Positions 9,322 to 17,925 of a stretch of DNA of 64,000 bases are shown piece by piece. A program made the position numbers and the translations under genes. The stretch is from Frateuria soli (GTDB taxonomy: Bacteria; Pseudomonadota; Gammaproteobacteria; Xanthomonadales; Rhodanobacteraceae): assembly GCF_021117385.1 (NCBI RefSeq), contig NZ_CP088252.1, positions 2,046,001 to 2,110,000 on the forward strand, written 5' to 3'. How positions within the stretch are numbered: position 1 is the first letter of the stretch; each line of letters starts with the position of its first letter. The notes below the pieces were generated by a model, which did not search any database, was not told the origin of the DNA, and saw only the letters and a program-made list of their open reading frames with translations.

Positions 9322-10182
9322 TCACCAGCGCAGTTTGACGAAGGCCGACGGCCCGCTGAGGGTCATGTCCAGGTCGGCATCGTACGTACTGCGATTCCAG
9401 TGCAGCTTGATCTGCCTGTAGTCGTATTCCAGTCCGAAACCGAGGTTGGCCAGCGGCAGCCACTCCATGCCCAACGCGGCGTTGTAGATGTGGCCGCTGA
9501 TGCGTCCGCCGTTCTTGCGCACGCCGGACGCATCCAGGTACATGCGCCACTGGTCGTCGAACAGGTGCCGCCAGCCCAGCTGCAGCATCGGCGCCCAGGC
9601 ACTGTCGTTGCTGCTGGTGGTCACCGACACGGGCTGCCCGCCGCCTTGTCCCGGATCGTAGCTCCCCTCGCCCACCAGCGCGGTCTTCAACCGGTACCAG
9701 CCCGCGCCCAGCCCGACCCCGTAGGCATCGTTGCCCTGCCCGAACCACCAGCGCCAGGCGGCGCTGCCGAAGCTGAAATCCAGCTTGGCGCGGACGTCGG
9801 CATGGGCGCCGTAATGCACGCCGTCGTAGGTGATGTCGCGTGCGAGCGTCTGATGGCTGGAGCGGTCGATGTTGTAGTAGTCAAGCGCCAGGCCCTGGTG
9901 CTCGCCGAACACGAAGTCGGCGCGCACGCGCGGGACGGTCTTGTTCTTCTCGAAGCCCAGGTCGTCCTCGAGATTGATGGTGCCGCCGATAAAACCGCTC
10001 GGATCGGAGATCCTGACGTCCGTGTCCACGCTGGCGTAGTAGCCACCCAGCCGCACGCTCGCCCGGTCCACGACGGGAGGCGAGTCCTGCGCGGTGGCGG
10101 CGGTACTCGCCAGCGCGAGTGAAACCAGGACCAGGCCTGCGCCAGGCGCGGACCACGAAGAATGCCTTGCTGGTTGTCGCAT
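9322..10182 (-). CDS. Outer-membrane beta-barrel protein of unknown function
   Basis: A 286-residue protein with an N-terminal signal peptide (ending about residue 31, STAATAQD). A run of amphipathic strands rich in Tyr/Trp follows, ending in the canonical outer-membrane C-terminus SAFVKLRW (terminal aromatic residue). About ten to twelve strands are plausible. An EDDLGF segment follows the first strand pair, as in several proteobacterial putative outer-membrane proteins. No ligand can be named. It is convergent with terC and lies downstream of prpC on the same strand, across a 194-bp gap with a palindromic repeat. Confidence 0.75.
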   Translation of the reverse strand: MRQPARHSSWSAPGAGLVLVSLALASTAATAQDSPPVVDRASVRLGGYYASVDTDVRISDPSGFIGGTINLEDDLGFEKNKTVPRVRADFVFGEHQGLALDYYNIDRSSHQTLARDITYDGVHYGAHADVRAKLDFSFGSAAWRWWFGQGNDAYGVGLGAGWYRLKTALVGEGSYDPGQGGGQPVSVTTSSNDSAWAPMLQLGWRHLFDDQWRMYLDASGVRKNGGRISGHIYNAALGMEWLPLANLGFGLEYDYRQIKLHWNRSTYDADLDMTLSGPSAFVKLRW

Positions 10183-10335
10183 GCGGAGACTCTCTGTGGA
10201 CGGCGGGCCATGGTAGCCAGTGCGCCCGTGGACAGGCCGTGGACATGCGGCGGTGATGTCGGATGGATCAGGTTTGCCCGGACAGCGTCCAGCGCATCCG
10301 TCCCCGCGGGTTTCGCGCGAACCCTGCCCTCATGC

Positions 10336-10363
10336 AGCCCTCTCCCCCGGAAGGGAGAGGGCT
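10336..10363. repeat. Palindromic repeat, CCCTCTCCC/GGGAGAGGG family (copy 1)
   Basis: CCCTCTCCC and GGGAGAGGG arms separated by CCGGAA, flanked by AG/CT. It lies 15 bp beyond the prpC stop codon and could double as a terminator hairpin. Other copies are at 17697, 17776, 33610, 33776, 41329 and 47703. Confidence 0.8.
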
Positions 10364-10376
10364 TCGAAGCTGCGGC

Positions 10377-11522
10377 TCAGCGCTTCTCGATCGGCACGTA
10401 GGCCTGGTCTTCCGGACCGATGTAGTTGGCGCTCGGGCGGATGATCTTGCCGTCCTGGCGCTGCTCGATCACGTGCGCGCTCCAGCCGGAGGTGCGCGCG
10501 ATGACGAACAGCGGCGTGAACATGGCGGTCGGCACGCCCATCATGTGGTAGGCGCTGGCCGAGTACCAGTCGAGGTTGGGGAACATCTTCTTGAGCTCAC
10601 CCATCAGCTTCTCGATGCGCTCGGACACCTCGAACAGCGTCGGGTTGCCGCCCTCGGTGCAGAGCTTGCGCGAGATCTCCTTGATGATCTCGTTGCGCGG
10701 ATCGGACACGGTGTAGACCGGGTGGCCGAAGCCGATGATGATTTCCTTGCGTTCCACGCGCGCGCGAATGTCCGCCTCGGCCTCGTCGGCGTTGCGGTAG
10801 CGGGCGATGATCTCCATCGCCACCTCGTTGGCCCCGCCGTGCTTGGGGCCGCGCAGCGCACCGATCGCGCCGGTGATGGCCGAGTACATGTCCGAACCGG
10901 TGCCGGCGATCACGCGGGCGGTGAAGGTCGAGGCATTGAACTCGTGCTCGGCGTAGAGCACCAGGGATTTGTCCAGCGCCTGCGCGTGCAGCTCGCTGGG
11001 CGCCTTGCCGTGCAACACGTGCAGGAAGTGCGCGGCGATCGACTCGTCGTCGGTCTCGGTCTCCACGCGCTTGCCGTTGTGGCTGAAGTGGTACCAGTAC
11101 AGCAGCATCGAGCCGAAGCTCGCCATCAGGCGATCGGCGATGTCGCGCGCGCCGGTCAGGTTGTGGTCTTCCTTCTCCGGCAGCACGGTACCCAGCACCG
11201 AGCAGCCGGTGCGCAGCACGTCCATCGGATGGGTCGCCGCCGGCAGCAGTTCCAGAGCGCCCTTGACCGGCGCCGGCAGGCCACGCAGGCGCTTGAGCTT
11301 GGCCTTGTAGTTCTGCAGCTCGGTCCAGTTGGGCAGGTTGCCGTGCACGAGCAGGTAGGCCACCTCCTCGAAGCATCCCCTGGCGGCCAGGTCATGGATG
11401 TCGTAGCCGCGGTAGTGCAGGTCGTTGCCGCTGCGGCCGACCGTGCACAGCGCGGTGTTGCCGGCCGGGACGCCGGACAGCGCGACGGACTTCTTGGCCT
11501 TGGGAAGAACTTGCTCGGTCAT
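10377..11522 (-). CDS. prpC: 2-methylcitrate synthase PrpC
   Basis: A 381-residue citrate-synthase-fold enzyme that condenses propionyl-CoA with oxaloacetate. Recognisable blocks are [10 protein letters not shown] near the N-terminus, [38 protein letters not shown] with catalytic-site residues, and [14 protein letters not shown]. The C-terminal [15 protein letters not shown] block has the active-site region. It is about the length of E. coli PrpC (389). It lies 48 bp downstream of prpB on the same strand, so the two form a prpB-prpC operon. Confidence 0.95.
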   Translation of the reverse strand: MTEQVLPKAKKSVALSGVPAGNTALCTVGRSGNDLHYRGYDIHDLAARGCFEEVAYLLVHGNLPNWTELQNYKAKLKRLRGLPAPVKGALELLPAATHPMDVLRTGCSVLGTVLPEKEDHNLTGARDIADRLMASFGSMLLYWYHFSHNGKRVETETDDESIAAHFLHVLHGKAPSELHAQALDKSLVLYAEHEFNASTFTARVIAGTGSDMYSAITGAIGALRGPKHGGANEVAMEIIARYRNADEAEADIRARVERKEIIIGFGHPVYTVSDPRNEIIKEISRKLCTEGGNPTLFEVSERIEKLMGELKKMFPNLDWYSASAYHMMGVPTAMFTPLFVIARTSGWSAHVIEQRQDGKIIRPSANYIGPEDQAYVPIEKR

Positions 11523-11570
11523 CGGTGTCTCCTGGGTGCAGGGGTTGGGGGGTGGCGCAGCGGTGCGCCA

Positions 11571-12458
11571 TCAGCCCTTCTTGGCGAACAGCGCGTCGAG
11601 CTTCTGCTCGTAGTCGTGGTAGCCGATGCGCTCGTACAATTCCTCCCGCGTCTGCATCTGGTCGATGACGTTGCGCTGGTGGCCGTCGCGGCGGATCGCC
11701 TGGTACACGTTCTCGGCCGCCTTGTTCATGGCGCGGAAGGCGGACAGCGGATAGAGCACGATGCCCACGCCCGCGGTGCGCAGTTCGTCCACGCTGAAGA
11801 GTGGCGTCTTGCCGAATTCGGTGATGTTGGCCAGTACCGGCACCTTCACCGCGTCAACGAAGCGGCGGTACGTCGGCAGGTCGTAGGCGGCCTCGGCGAA
11901 GATGCCGTCGGCGCCCGCTTCGACGCACTTGATGGCGCGCTCGATCGCGGCGTCCACGCCGTCCACCGCGATCGCGTCGGTCCGCGCGATCAGGAAGAAG
12001 TCCGGATCGGTCCTGGCGTCCGCGGCGGCCTTCACGCGATCGGCCATCTCGCCGGTGCTGACGATTTCCTTGCCCGGCCGGTGGCCGCAGCGCTTGGCCC
12101 CGACCTGATCCTCGATGTGGCAGGCGGCGGCGCCGAACTTGATCAGACTCTTCACCGTGCGGGCGATGTTGAACGCGCTGGGACCGAAGCCGGTGTCGAT
12201 GTCCACCATCAGCGGCAGGTCGCACACGTCGGTGATGCGGCGCACGTCGGTGAGCACGTCGTCGAGCGTGTTGATGCCAAGATCCGGCAGGCCCAGCGAA
12301 CCGGCCGCGACGCCGCCGCCGGAGAGGTAGATCGCGCGGTAGCCGGCGCGCTTGGCCAGCAGTGCGTGGTTGGCGTTGATGGCGCCGATCACCTGCAACG
12401 GCTGCTCGGCGGCGAGAGCGGCGCGGAATCGCGCGCCGGGGGATGCTTGGCTTGCCAT
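11571..12458 (-). CDS. prpB: 2-methylisocitrate lyase PrpB
   Basis: A 295-residue member of the isocitrate lyase/PEP mutase superfamily, splitting 2-methylisocitrate to pyruvate and succinate. The catalytic motif KRCGH is present. So are [18 protein letters not shown] near the N-terminus, the metal-binding VDIDTGFG, and IEDQVG just before the catalytic loop. The start at 12458 (MASQASPG) is preceded by GGAGG; an in-frame ATG eight codons upstream is less likely. Length matches E. coli PrpB (296). Confidence 0.95.
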   Translation of the reverse strand: MASQASPGARFRAALAAEQPLQVIGAINANHALLAKRAGYRAIYLSGGGVAAGSLGLPDLGINTLDDVLTDVRRITDVCDLPLMVDIDTGFGPSAFNIARTVKSLIKFGAAACHIEDQVGAKRCGHRPGKEIVSTGEMADRVKAAADARTDPDFFLIARTDAIAVDGVDAAIERAIKCVEAGADGIFAEAAYDLPTYRRFVDAVKVPVLANITEFGKTPLFSVDELRTAGVGIVLYPLSAFRAMNKAAENVYQAIRRDGHQRNVIDQMQTREELYERIGYHDYEQKLDALFAKKG

Positions 12459-12551
12459 GTCGCCTCCGGGGAAAAGCGGCATTTTAGCGTATCGGGCCGC
12501 CGGTCTTCGTGGGGCGTCACCGTGCCGGCAAGGTCATGCCCCCGGCTGCCT

Positions 12552-12577
12552 TGTGGGAGCGCCCTCGGGCGCAACCG
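12552..12577. repeat. GGGAGCGC-type hairpin repeat (copy upstream of symporter gene)
   Basis: GTGGGAGCGCCCTCGGGCGC has the same opening (GGAGCGC) as the larger inverted repeats at 34873 and 42563. Its inner palindrome is GCGCCC/GGGCGC. It lies in the 249-bp gap between prpB and the symporter gene. Confidence 0.5.
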
Positions 12578-12660
12578 CACCATGCAAGCCTCTCTGGCGA
12601 CCGCGCCAAGGGCGATGCCGCGAAAGGAGCTTCTTCGGCTTGCGCATCACGCCGGGCCGC

Positions 12661-12680
12661 GTTCGCAGGATATTGCGAAC
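12661..12680. promoter_or_regulatory. Inverted repeat GTTCGCA-N6-TGCGAAC upstream of symporter
   Basis: Perfect 7-bp arms with a 6-bp spacer (GGATAT), ending 27 bp before the symporter ATG. This is typical of a dimeric repressor operator. The regulator is unknown. Confidence 0.5.
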
Positions 12681-12707
12681 CCTCCCCGCATTGGCCACAG
12701 TCACCCC

Positions 12708-14024
12708 ATGAGCACATCGACTCCGCTGGCGACACGCATTCTCTGGGGCCTGGTCATCGGCGTGGTGGCCGCCGTGGTCACGCTGGGCATCGGACAGTTC
12801 CATCCGGCCACGTTGCAGGCCATGCAGGCGGTTTCCACGGCGGTGCTCGACCCGTTCGGGCAGGTCTTCCTGCGCATGCTGTTCTTCGTGGTGATCCCGC
12901 TGGTGTTCGCCTCGCTGGCCTCCGGCGTGGCGCAGCTGGGCCGGCTGGACCGGCTCGGGCCGCTGGCGCTGCGCACGTTCGGGCTGTTCGCGGCGAACAT
13001 GCTGATCGGCGTGGCGATCGGCCTGCTGATGATGAACCTGCTGCAGCCGGGCCATCACCTGGCCGAGGGCGCGCGGGCGCTGCTGATGCAGGAATACGGC
13101 GGAGGCGCCATGCAGGCCGTCCGGCGCAAGGCCGAGCAGCCGGGCCTGAGCCTGGCCGTGGTGGTGGAGATGTTCATGCCCCGCAACCTGTTCGGCGCCT
13201 TCGTCGGCAACAGCCGCAATGCGCTGGGCGACGTGCTGCCGCTGATCGTGTTCGCGATCCTGGTGGGCGCCGCCGCCACCGCCCTGCCCGAAGACAGGCG
13301 CCGCAAGGTGCAGGACGGGCTGGATACCCTGAGCGAGCTGATGACCGGCATCGTCGGCTTCGCGCTGCGCCTGGCGCCATATGCCGTGCCGGCGATGATC
13401 TACAGCGTGATCGTCAAGGTCGGCGTCGACGTCTTGCTGATCCTCTCGGTGTTCGTGATCGGCTGCGCCGCCGCGCTGATGTTGCACCTGTTCGGCACGA
13501 TGTCGCTGTGGCTGCGCTTCCTGGCCAGGCGCTCGCCGCTCGCCTTCTTCCGGCAGATCCGCCCGCTGCTGGTCACCGCCTTCTCCACCAGCTCCAGCAG
13601 CGCCTGCCTGCCCGCTTCGCTGGCGGTGGCCCATGACGAACTCAAGCTCTCGCCCAGCACCGCCGGCTTCGTGCTGCCGCTGGGCGCGACCATGAACATG
13701 AGCGGCACGGCGCTGTTCGAGGGCTGCGTGGTGCTGTTCGTGGCGCAGGCGTTCGGCATCGAGCTGTCGCTGCTGCACCAGTGCGTGCTGATGCTGCTGG
13801 CGGTGCTGAGCGCGGTCGCGGTCGCCGGCATCCCGGGGGGTTCGCTGCCGCTGATCGCCGGCCTGCTGGCCACCTTCGGAGTGCCGCCGGAAGGCATCGG
13901 CATCGTGCTCGGCGTGGACCGCATCCTTGACATGCTGCGCACCACCGTGAACGTCGGCAGCGATATCGTTACCGCCGCGGTGGTGGACCGGCAGGTACGG
14001 CCCCCTGCCGCGGCCGTGCCCTGA
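12708..14024 (+). CDS. Dicarboxylate/amino acid:cation symporter (DAACS family)
   Basis: A 438-residue membrane protein with about eight hydrophobic segments and two re-entrant regions. The serine-rich hairpin motif TSSSSACLP and the substrate/Na+-binding NMSGTALFEG identify the glutamate/aspartate/C4-dicarboxylate:cation symporter family. Substrate (glutamate, aspartate or a C4-dicarboxylate) cannot be fixed from sequence. The ATG at 12708 begins MSTSTPLATRILWG just before the first membrane segment. It is alone on its strand, divergent from prpB, with a palindrome right in front. Confidence 0.92.
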   Translation: MSTSTPLATRILWGLVIGVVAAVVTLGIGQFHPATLQAMQAVSTAVLDPFGQVFLRMLFFVVIPLVFASLASGVAQLGRLDRLGPLALRTFGLFAANMLIGVAIGLLMMNLLQPGHHLAEGARALLMQEYGGGAMQAVRRKAEQPGLSLAVVVEMFMPRNLFGAFVGNSRNALGDVLPLIVFAILVGAAATALPEDRRRKVQDGLDTLSELMTGIVGFALRLAPYAVPAMIYSVIVKVGVDVLLILSVFVIGCAAALMLHLFGTMSLWLRFLARRSPLAFFRQIRPLLVTAFSTSSSSACLPASLAVAHDELKLSPSTAGFVLPLGATMNMSGTALFEGCVVLFVAQAFGIELSLLHQCVLMLLAVLSAVAVAGIPGGSLPLIAGLLATFGVPPEGIGIVLGVDRILDMLRTTVNVGSDIVTAAVVDRQVRPPAAAVP

Positions 14025-14086
14025 CCGCAGGGCCCGCAGCAGTCGAGTACCGCCGGGCCGGGATGCCGCGCCAGGCCGCCAAAGCG

Positions 14087-14123
14087 ATAGCCCACACCTA
14101 TCAGATCGATCCCGACAATCAAT
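14087..14123 (+). promoter_or_regulatory. OxyR-like binding site in front of ahpC
   Basis: Reading from 14087: ATAG-N7-CTAT-N7-ATCC-N7-CAAT. This has the exact 11-bp periodicity of the OxyR recognition site (ATAG N7 CTAT N7 ATAG N7 CTAT), with the first two half-elements perfect. It abuts a plausible promoter (TTGGAT at 14123, TATCCT at 14147) and lies 64 bp before the ahpC start, the position expected for OxyR activation. Confidence 0.78.
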
Positions 14124-14186
14124 TGGATTGATCGGCCGGGGAAGCCTATCCTTTCTCCGTCAACCACCACCAAAGAGGAACCAGCG

Positions 14187-14750
14187 ATGTCCTTGATCAA
14201 CACCGAAGTCAAACCCTTCAAGGCGCAGGCCTTCAAGAACGGCAAGTTCATCGAGGTGACCGATGCCGACCTGAAGGGCAAGTGGTCGGTCGTGTTCTTC
14301 TATCCCGCCGACTTCACCTTCGTCTGCCCGACGGAGCTGGAGGACCTGGCCGACAACTACGCCGAGTTCCAGAAGATGGGCGTGGAGATCTACTCGGTGT
14401 CGACCGACACCCACTTCGCGCACAAGGCGTGGCACGACACGTCCGACGCGGTGAAGAAGATCCAGTACACCATGATCGGCGACCCGACCCACGCGATCTC
14501 GCGCAACTTCGACGTGCTGATCGAAGCCGACGGCATCGCCGATCGCGGCACCTTCGTGATCGACCCCTCGGGCAAGATCCAGATCGTCGAGATCAACGCC
14601 GGCGGCATCGGCCGCGACGCCTCCGAGCTGCTGCGCAAGGTCAAGGCCGCGCAGTACGTCGCCGCCCATCCGAATGAGGTCTGCCCGGCCAAGTGGAAGG
14701 AAGGCGAGAAGACCCTCGCCCCGTCGCTCGACCTGGTCGGCAAGATCTGA
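14187..14750 (+). CDS. ahpC: Alkyl hydroperoxide reductase subunit C (2-Cys peroxiredoxin)
   Basis: A 187-residue typical 2-Cys peroxiredoxin that reduces H2O2 and organic peroxides. Peroxidatic C47 sits in [13 protein letters not shown], and the resolving cysteine is in [10 protein letters not shown]. Length equals E. coli AhpC. The ATG follows a good GAGGA ribosome binding site. ahpF, which re-reduces it, follows 185 bp downstream. The OxyR-like site upstream indicates peroxide induction. Confidence 0.97.
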   Translation: MSLINTEVKPFKAQAFKNGKFIEVTDADLKGKWSVVFFYPADFTFVCPTELEDLADNYAEFQKMGVEIYSVSTDTHFAHKAWHDTSDAVKKIQYTMIGDPTHAISRNFDVLIEADGIADRGTFVIDPSGKIQIVEINAGGIGRDASELLRKVKAAQYVAAHPNEVCPAKWKEGEKTLAPSLDLVGKI

Positions 14751-14764
14751 TCCATCGCACCGCC

Positions 14765-14793
14765 GGAATCCGGGCGCCTGCCGCCCGGATTCC
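14765..14793. terminator. 12-bp perfect hairpin between ahpC and ahpF
   Basis: GGAATCCGGGCG and CGCCCGGATTCC pair perfectly around a 5-nt loop, 14 bp after the ahpC stop. No U-tract follows. It is more likely a partial terminator or mRNA stabiliser that raises ahpC over ahpF than a full stop. Confidence 0.6.
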
Positions 14794-14935
14794 TCAAGCG
14801 GCACCCGACCGGGTGCTTGCAGCAGCGGCCTGGGCCGCATGGCGCCCCTCCCCCGGCGCCTCCCCTCCCCGCCCGCGCCCCAGGCCGCTCCTGCAAGCGC
14901 CCTCCCCCATCCCCTTCGTCGTCTGGAGTCCCGCC

Positions 14936-16516
14936 ATGCTCGACACCAACCTCAAGACCCAACTCCAGGCCTACCTCGAAAAGCTCGTCCAGCCGATCGA
15001 ACTGGCCGCCTCGCTCGACGACGGCGCCAAGTCCGCCGAATTGAACGAACTGCTGACCGAGATCGCCTCGCTGTCGGACAAGATCAGCCTGGTACGTCGC
15101 GACGACGATGCGCGCAAGCCCTCGTTCGCCATCAACCGCGTGGGCACCGACGTGGGCGTGCGCTTCGCCGGCATCCCGCTGGGCCACGAGTTCACCTCGC
15201 TGGTGCTGGCGCTGCTGCAGGTGGGCGGGCATCCGTCCAAGGCCGCGGCCGAGACCATCGAGCAGGTGCGCGACCTGGATGGCGACTTCCGCTTCGAGAC
15301 CTATTTCTCGCTGTCCTGCCAGAACTGTCCGGATGTGGTCCAGGCGCTCAACCTGATGAGCGTGCTCAACCCGTGCATCCGGCACGTGGCCATCGACGGT
15401 GCGCTGTACCAGGACGAGGTCGAGGCCCGCCAGGTGATGTCGGTGCCGACCGTGTTCCTCAACGGCGAGCTGTTCGACCAGGGCCGCATGAGCCTGGAGC
15501 AGATCGTGGCCAGGCTGGACACCGGGTCGAGCGAGCGCGAAGCCGAGAAGATCAAGGCCAAGGGCGCATTCGACCTGCTGGTTGTCGGCGGCGGCCCGGC
15601 AGGCGCCGCGGCGGCCATCTACGGCGCGCGCAAGGGCATCCGTACCGGCCTGGTGGCCGAACGCTTCGGCGGACAGGTGCTCGACACCATGGGCATCGAG
15701 AACTTCATCTCGGTCTCCTACACCGAAGGCCCCAGGCTCGGCACCGCGCTGGAACAGCACGTGCACGACTACGACGTCGACGTGATGAACCTGCAGCGCG
15801 CACAGGCATTGATCCCGGCCAGCGACGCCACCGACGGCCTGGTCCAGGTGCAGCTGGCCAACGGCGCCACGCTGAAATCGAAGACCGTGGTGCTCTCCAC
15901 CGGTGCGCGCTGGCGCCAGATGGGCGTACCCGGCGAGGACGAGTACCGCAACAAGGGCGTGGCCTACTGCCCGCACTGCGATGGCCCGCTGTTCAAGGGC
16001 AAGCGCGTGGCGGTAATCGGCGGCGGCAACTCCGGCGTGGAGGCGGCGATCGACCTGGCAGGGCTGGCCGGCCACGTCACGCTGATCGAGTTCGACAGCA
16101 GGTTGCGCGCGGACGACGTGCTGCAGCGCAAGCTGCGCAGCATGCCCAACGTCGACGTCGTCGTCAGCGGCCAGACCACCGAGGTGCTGGGTGATGGCAA
16201 GCGGGTGACCGCGCTGGTCTACAAGGACCGCGCAAGCGGCCAGATGCACACGCTGGAGCTGGAAGGCATCTTCGTGCAGATCGGCCTGCTGCCCAACACC
16301 GAGTGGCTCAAGGGCACGCTGGAGCTGACCCCGCGCGGCGAGATCGTCATCGACGACCGCGGCCAGACCTCGTTGCCGGGCGTGTTCGCAGCGGGCGACG
16401 CGACCACGGTGCCGTACAAGCAGATCGTCATCGCCATGGGGGCCGGATCGACCGCCGCACTGGCCGCCTTCGACCACCTGATCCGCACTTCGGCACCCAC
16501 CGCCGTCGCGGCTTGA
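14936..16516 (+). CDS. ahpF: Alkyl hydroperoxide reductase subunit F
   Basis: A 526-residue NADH-dependent flavoprotein that regenerates AhpC. The N-terminal third is the tandem thioredoxin-like domain, with the redox pair in SLSCQNCPD. It is followed by a FAD-binding domain ([19 protein letters not shown]) and the second redox pair YCPHCDGP. The NAD-binding [12 protein letters not shown] and the closing [16 protein letters not shown] complete it. The ATG at 14936 gives the usual family N-terminus ([17 protein letters not shown]). Same strand and pathway as ahpC. Confidence 0.97.
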   Translation: MLDTNLKTQLQAYLEKLVQPIELAASLDDGAKSAELNELLTEIASLSDKISLVRRDDDARKPSFAINRVGTDVGVRFAGIPLGHEFTSLVLALLQVGGHPSKAAAETIEQVRDLDGDFRFETYFSLSCQNCPDVVQALNLMSVLNPCIRHVAIDGALYQDEVEARQVMSVPTVFLNGELFDQGRMSLEQIVARLDTGSSEREAEKIKAKGAFDLLVVGGGPAGAAAAIYGARKGIRTGLVAERFGGQVLDTMGIENFISVSYTEGPRLGTALEQHVHDYDVDVMNLQRAQALIPASDATDGLVQVQLANGATLKSKTVVLSTGARWRQMGVPGEDEYRNKGVAYCPHCDGPLFKGKRVAVIGGGNSGVEAAIDLAGLAGHVTLIEFDSRLRADDVLQRKLRSMPNVDVVVSGQTTEVLGDGKRVTALVYKDRASGQMHTLELEGIFVQIGLLPNTEWLKGTLELTPRGEIVIDDRGQTSLPGVFAAGDATTVPYKQIVIAMGAGSTAALAAFDHLIRTSAPTAVAA

Positions 16517-16520
16517 TCCC

Positions 16521-16546
16521 TGAGGAGCGCACCCGTGCGCTCCTCA
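16521..16546. repeat. Perfect GAGGAGCGCAC palindrome after ahpF
   Basis: TGAGGAGCGCAC and GTGCGCTCCTCA form a perfect 12-bp stem with a 2-nt loop, 5 bp after the ahpF stop. Core letters (GGAGCGC/GCGCTCC) match the larger repeats at 34873 and 42563. It probably also ends the ahpF transcript. Confidence 0.65.
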
Positions 16547-16562
16547 AGGTCTTGGGAAAGCG

Positions 16563-16594
16563 CTTGACCCTCACGTAACGTCATCCCGGAAAGT
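16563..16594 (+). promoter_or_regulatory. MerR-type promoter with autoregulatory operator
   Basis: TTGACC at 16564 resembles a -35 box. It is followed by CTCACGTAACGTCATCC, a partly symmetric element around ACGTAACGT in the long spacer where MerR-family activators bind. The -10 candidate (near 16589) is weak. It is the natural place for control of the downstream regulator by itself. Confidence 0.4.
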
Positions 16595-16624
16595 GCCGCC
16601 ACGCAACCGAGGAGACCCGCGCCC

Positions 16625-17641
16625 ATGCCGTTGACCGTCGGCGAACTCGCCCGCCGCTGCGGACTGACCGTCCGCACGCTGCATCACTACGACGCCATCG
16701 GCCTGCTCCGGCCCTCGCTGCGCTCCGATGCCGGCTACCGGCTGTACGACCGCGCCAACGTGGAACGCCTGCACCGCATCCAGGCGCTGCGCCAGCTCGG
16801 CCTGTCGCTGGCCGACATCGGAACCGTCCTGTCCGGGCCCGAGCAACCGCTGGCCGAGGTCATCGACCGCCAGATCGCCCAGCTCGACCGGGAACTCGAG
16901 CGGGCCACCCGCTTGCGCAACCGTCTGGTCGCGCTTGGCGGGCAGCTCGCTGCCGGACAGTCCCCCGACCTGGCCGACTGGCTGGACACACTGGAACTGA
17001 TGACCATGTACGAAAAATATTTCTCGCCCGAGGAATTGAAGAATCTGCCATTGCACAACGATCCGGACGTACTGGCGCACTGGCATGCGCTAGTCGGCCA
17101 GGTGCAGGCCGCGATGGAGCGGGGCGTCACGCCCACGTCCCCGCATGCCCACGCACTGGCGTTGCAATGGATGGAAGCGGTCCAGCGGGGCACGGGCCAC
17201 AATCCCGGTTTCATCACCCGTCTGAAGGCCATGCAGGACAACGAGCCCGAACTGCGCGAACGCAACGGCATCACGCCGGCGCTGGAGCGCTTCATCGAGG
17301 AGTCGCTGGTCGACGCGCGGATGGTGATCTTCGAGCGTTACCTGCTGCCGTCGGAGATGGAACGCATGCGTGCGAACTACGGCCGGCAGATGTACGACTG
17401 GCCACCGCTGATCGCGGACGTGCGCAGCGCGATGAAGGCCGGAACGCCACCTTCCGATCCCCATGTACGCCAGCTCGCGCAACGCTGGATGGAGCTCTTC
17501 CGCACCTATGCCGGGGACGATCCGGCCACGCACGCGCGCATCCGCGAGGCCTACGCGAGCGAGCCGGATCTGCGCAGCGGCAGCACGGTGGATCAGGCGA
17601 TGCTGGCGTATGTGCGGCAGGCTTCGCAGGCTGCGGCGTAG
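16625..17641 (+). CDS. MerR-family transcriptional regulator with two TipAS-like domains
   Basis: A 338-residue protein. Residues 1-70 are the MerR winged helix-turn-helix (VGELARRCGLTVRTLHHYD, then AGYRLYDRANVERL). A dimerisation coiled coil follows to about residue 120. Two TipAS-type ligand-binding repeats follow, each containing the pattern H-A-L-x-Q-x-W-M-E and a downstream aromatic helix. The two are seen at about residues 180-220 and 285-320. TipAS domains bind small, often thiopeptide-like or hydrophobic, ligands and switch on efflux or stress genes. No obvious target gene is adjacent, so the regulon is unknown. Confidence 0.88.
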   Translation: MPLTVGELARRCGLTVRTLHHYDAIGLLRPSLRSDAGYRLYDRANVERLHRIQALRQLGLSLADIGTVLSGPEQPLAEVIDRQIAQLDRELERATRLRNRLVALGGQLAAGQSPDLADWLDTLELMTMYEKYFSPEELKNLPLHNDPDVLAHWHALVGQVQAAMERGVTPTSPHAHALALQWMEAVQRGTGHNPGFITRLKAMQDNEPELRERNGITPALERFIEESLVDARMVIFERYLLPSEMERMRANYGRQMYDWPPLIADVRSAMKAGTPPSDPHVRQLAQRWMELFRTYAGDDPATHARIREAYASEPDLRSGSTVDQAMLAYVRQASQAAA

Positions 17642-17696
17642 CGGGGCCACCCAAGGCGGCGTTCGCCTGCGCGTGGAGTTCCCCGCAAGAGCGGCC

Positions 17697-17735
17697 CTTC
17701 ACCCCAACCCTCTCCCCGGAGGGGAGAGGGAGCCG
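17697..17735 (+). repeat. Palindromic repeat, CCCTCTCCCC/GGGGAGAGGG family (copy 2)
   Basis: Full form of the element: a CACCCCAAC lead, then CCCTCTCCCC-GGA-GGGGAGAGGG and AGC. It pairs with an inverted copy 41 bp away (17776-17814), making a two-unit array in the gap between the MerR gene and mdh. Confidence 0.85.
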
Positions 17736-17775
17736 GGCATGAGGCACATGCAACATGCGGCAGGATTGCCGCTTC

Positions 17776-17814
17776 GCTCCCTCTCCCCTCCGGAAAGAGG
17801 GCTGGGGTGAGGGG
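17776..17814 (-). repeat. Palindromic repeat, CCCTCTCCCC/GGGGAGAGGG family (copy 3, inverted)
   Basis: Inverted relative to copy 2: GCTCCCTCTCCCC lead, imperfect inner stem, then GGCTGGGGTGAGG tail. The two copies could fold into one long hairpin. Confidence 0.85.
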
Positions 17815-17877
17815 CCAAGGCTTGCGAGACATTCCGGTCACGCCACCGCGTCCGCTTCTGAAGCGACGCGCGGCCAC

Positions 17878-17903
17878 GAAAAAGGGCGGCCCAGGGCCGC
17901 CCC
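17878..17903 (-). terminator. Rho-independent terminator of mdh
   Basis: On the minus strand a GGGCGGCC/GGCCGCCC stem is followed by TTTTT. It lies 23 bp beyond the mdh stop codon. Confidence 0.8.
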
Positions 17904-17925
17904 ATTTCCAACCACCATCGATGGC

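Noticed and set aside
10263-14024. A 1250-codon plus-strand frame covering prpC, prpB and the symporter
   Set aside because: The part before 12708 is antisense to prpC and prpB and has no recognisable protein; only the symporter portion is real.
17697-17814. CRISPR-like repeats
   Set aside because: The repeats are palindromic, inverted relative to each other and only two per site, with no regular spacers or cas genes. They are extragenic palindromes.
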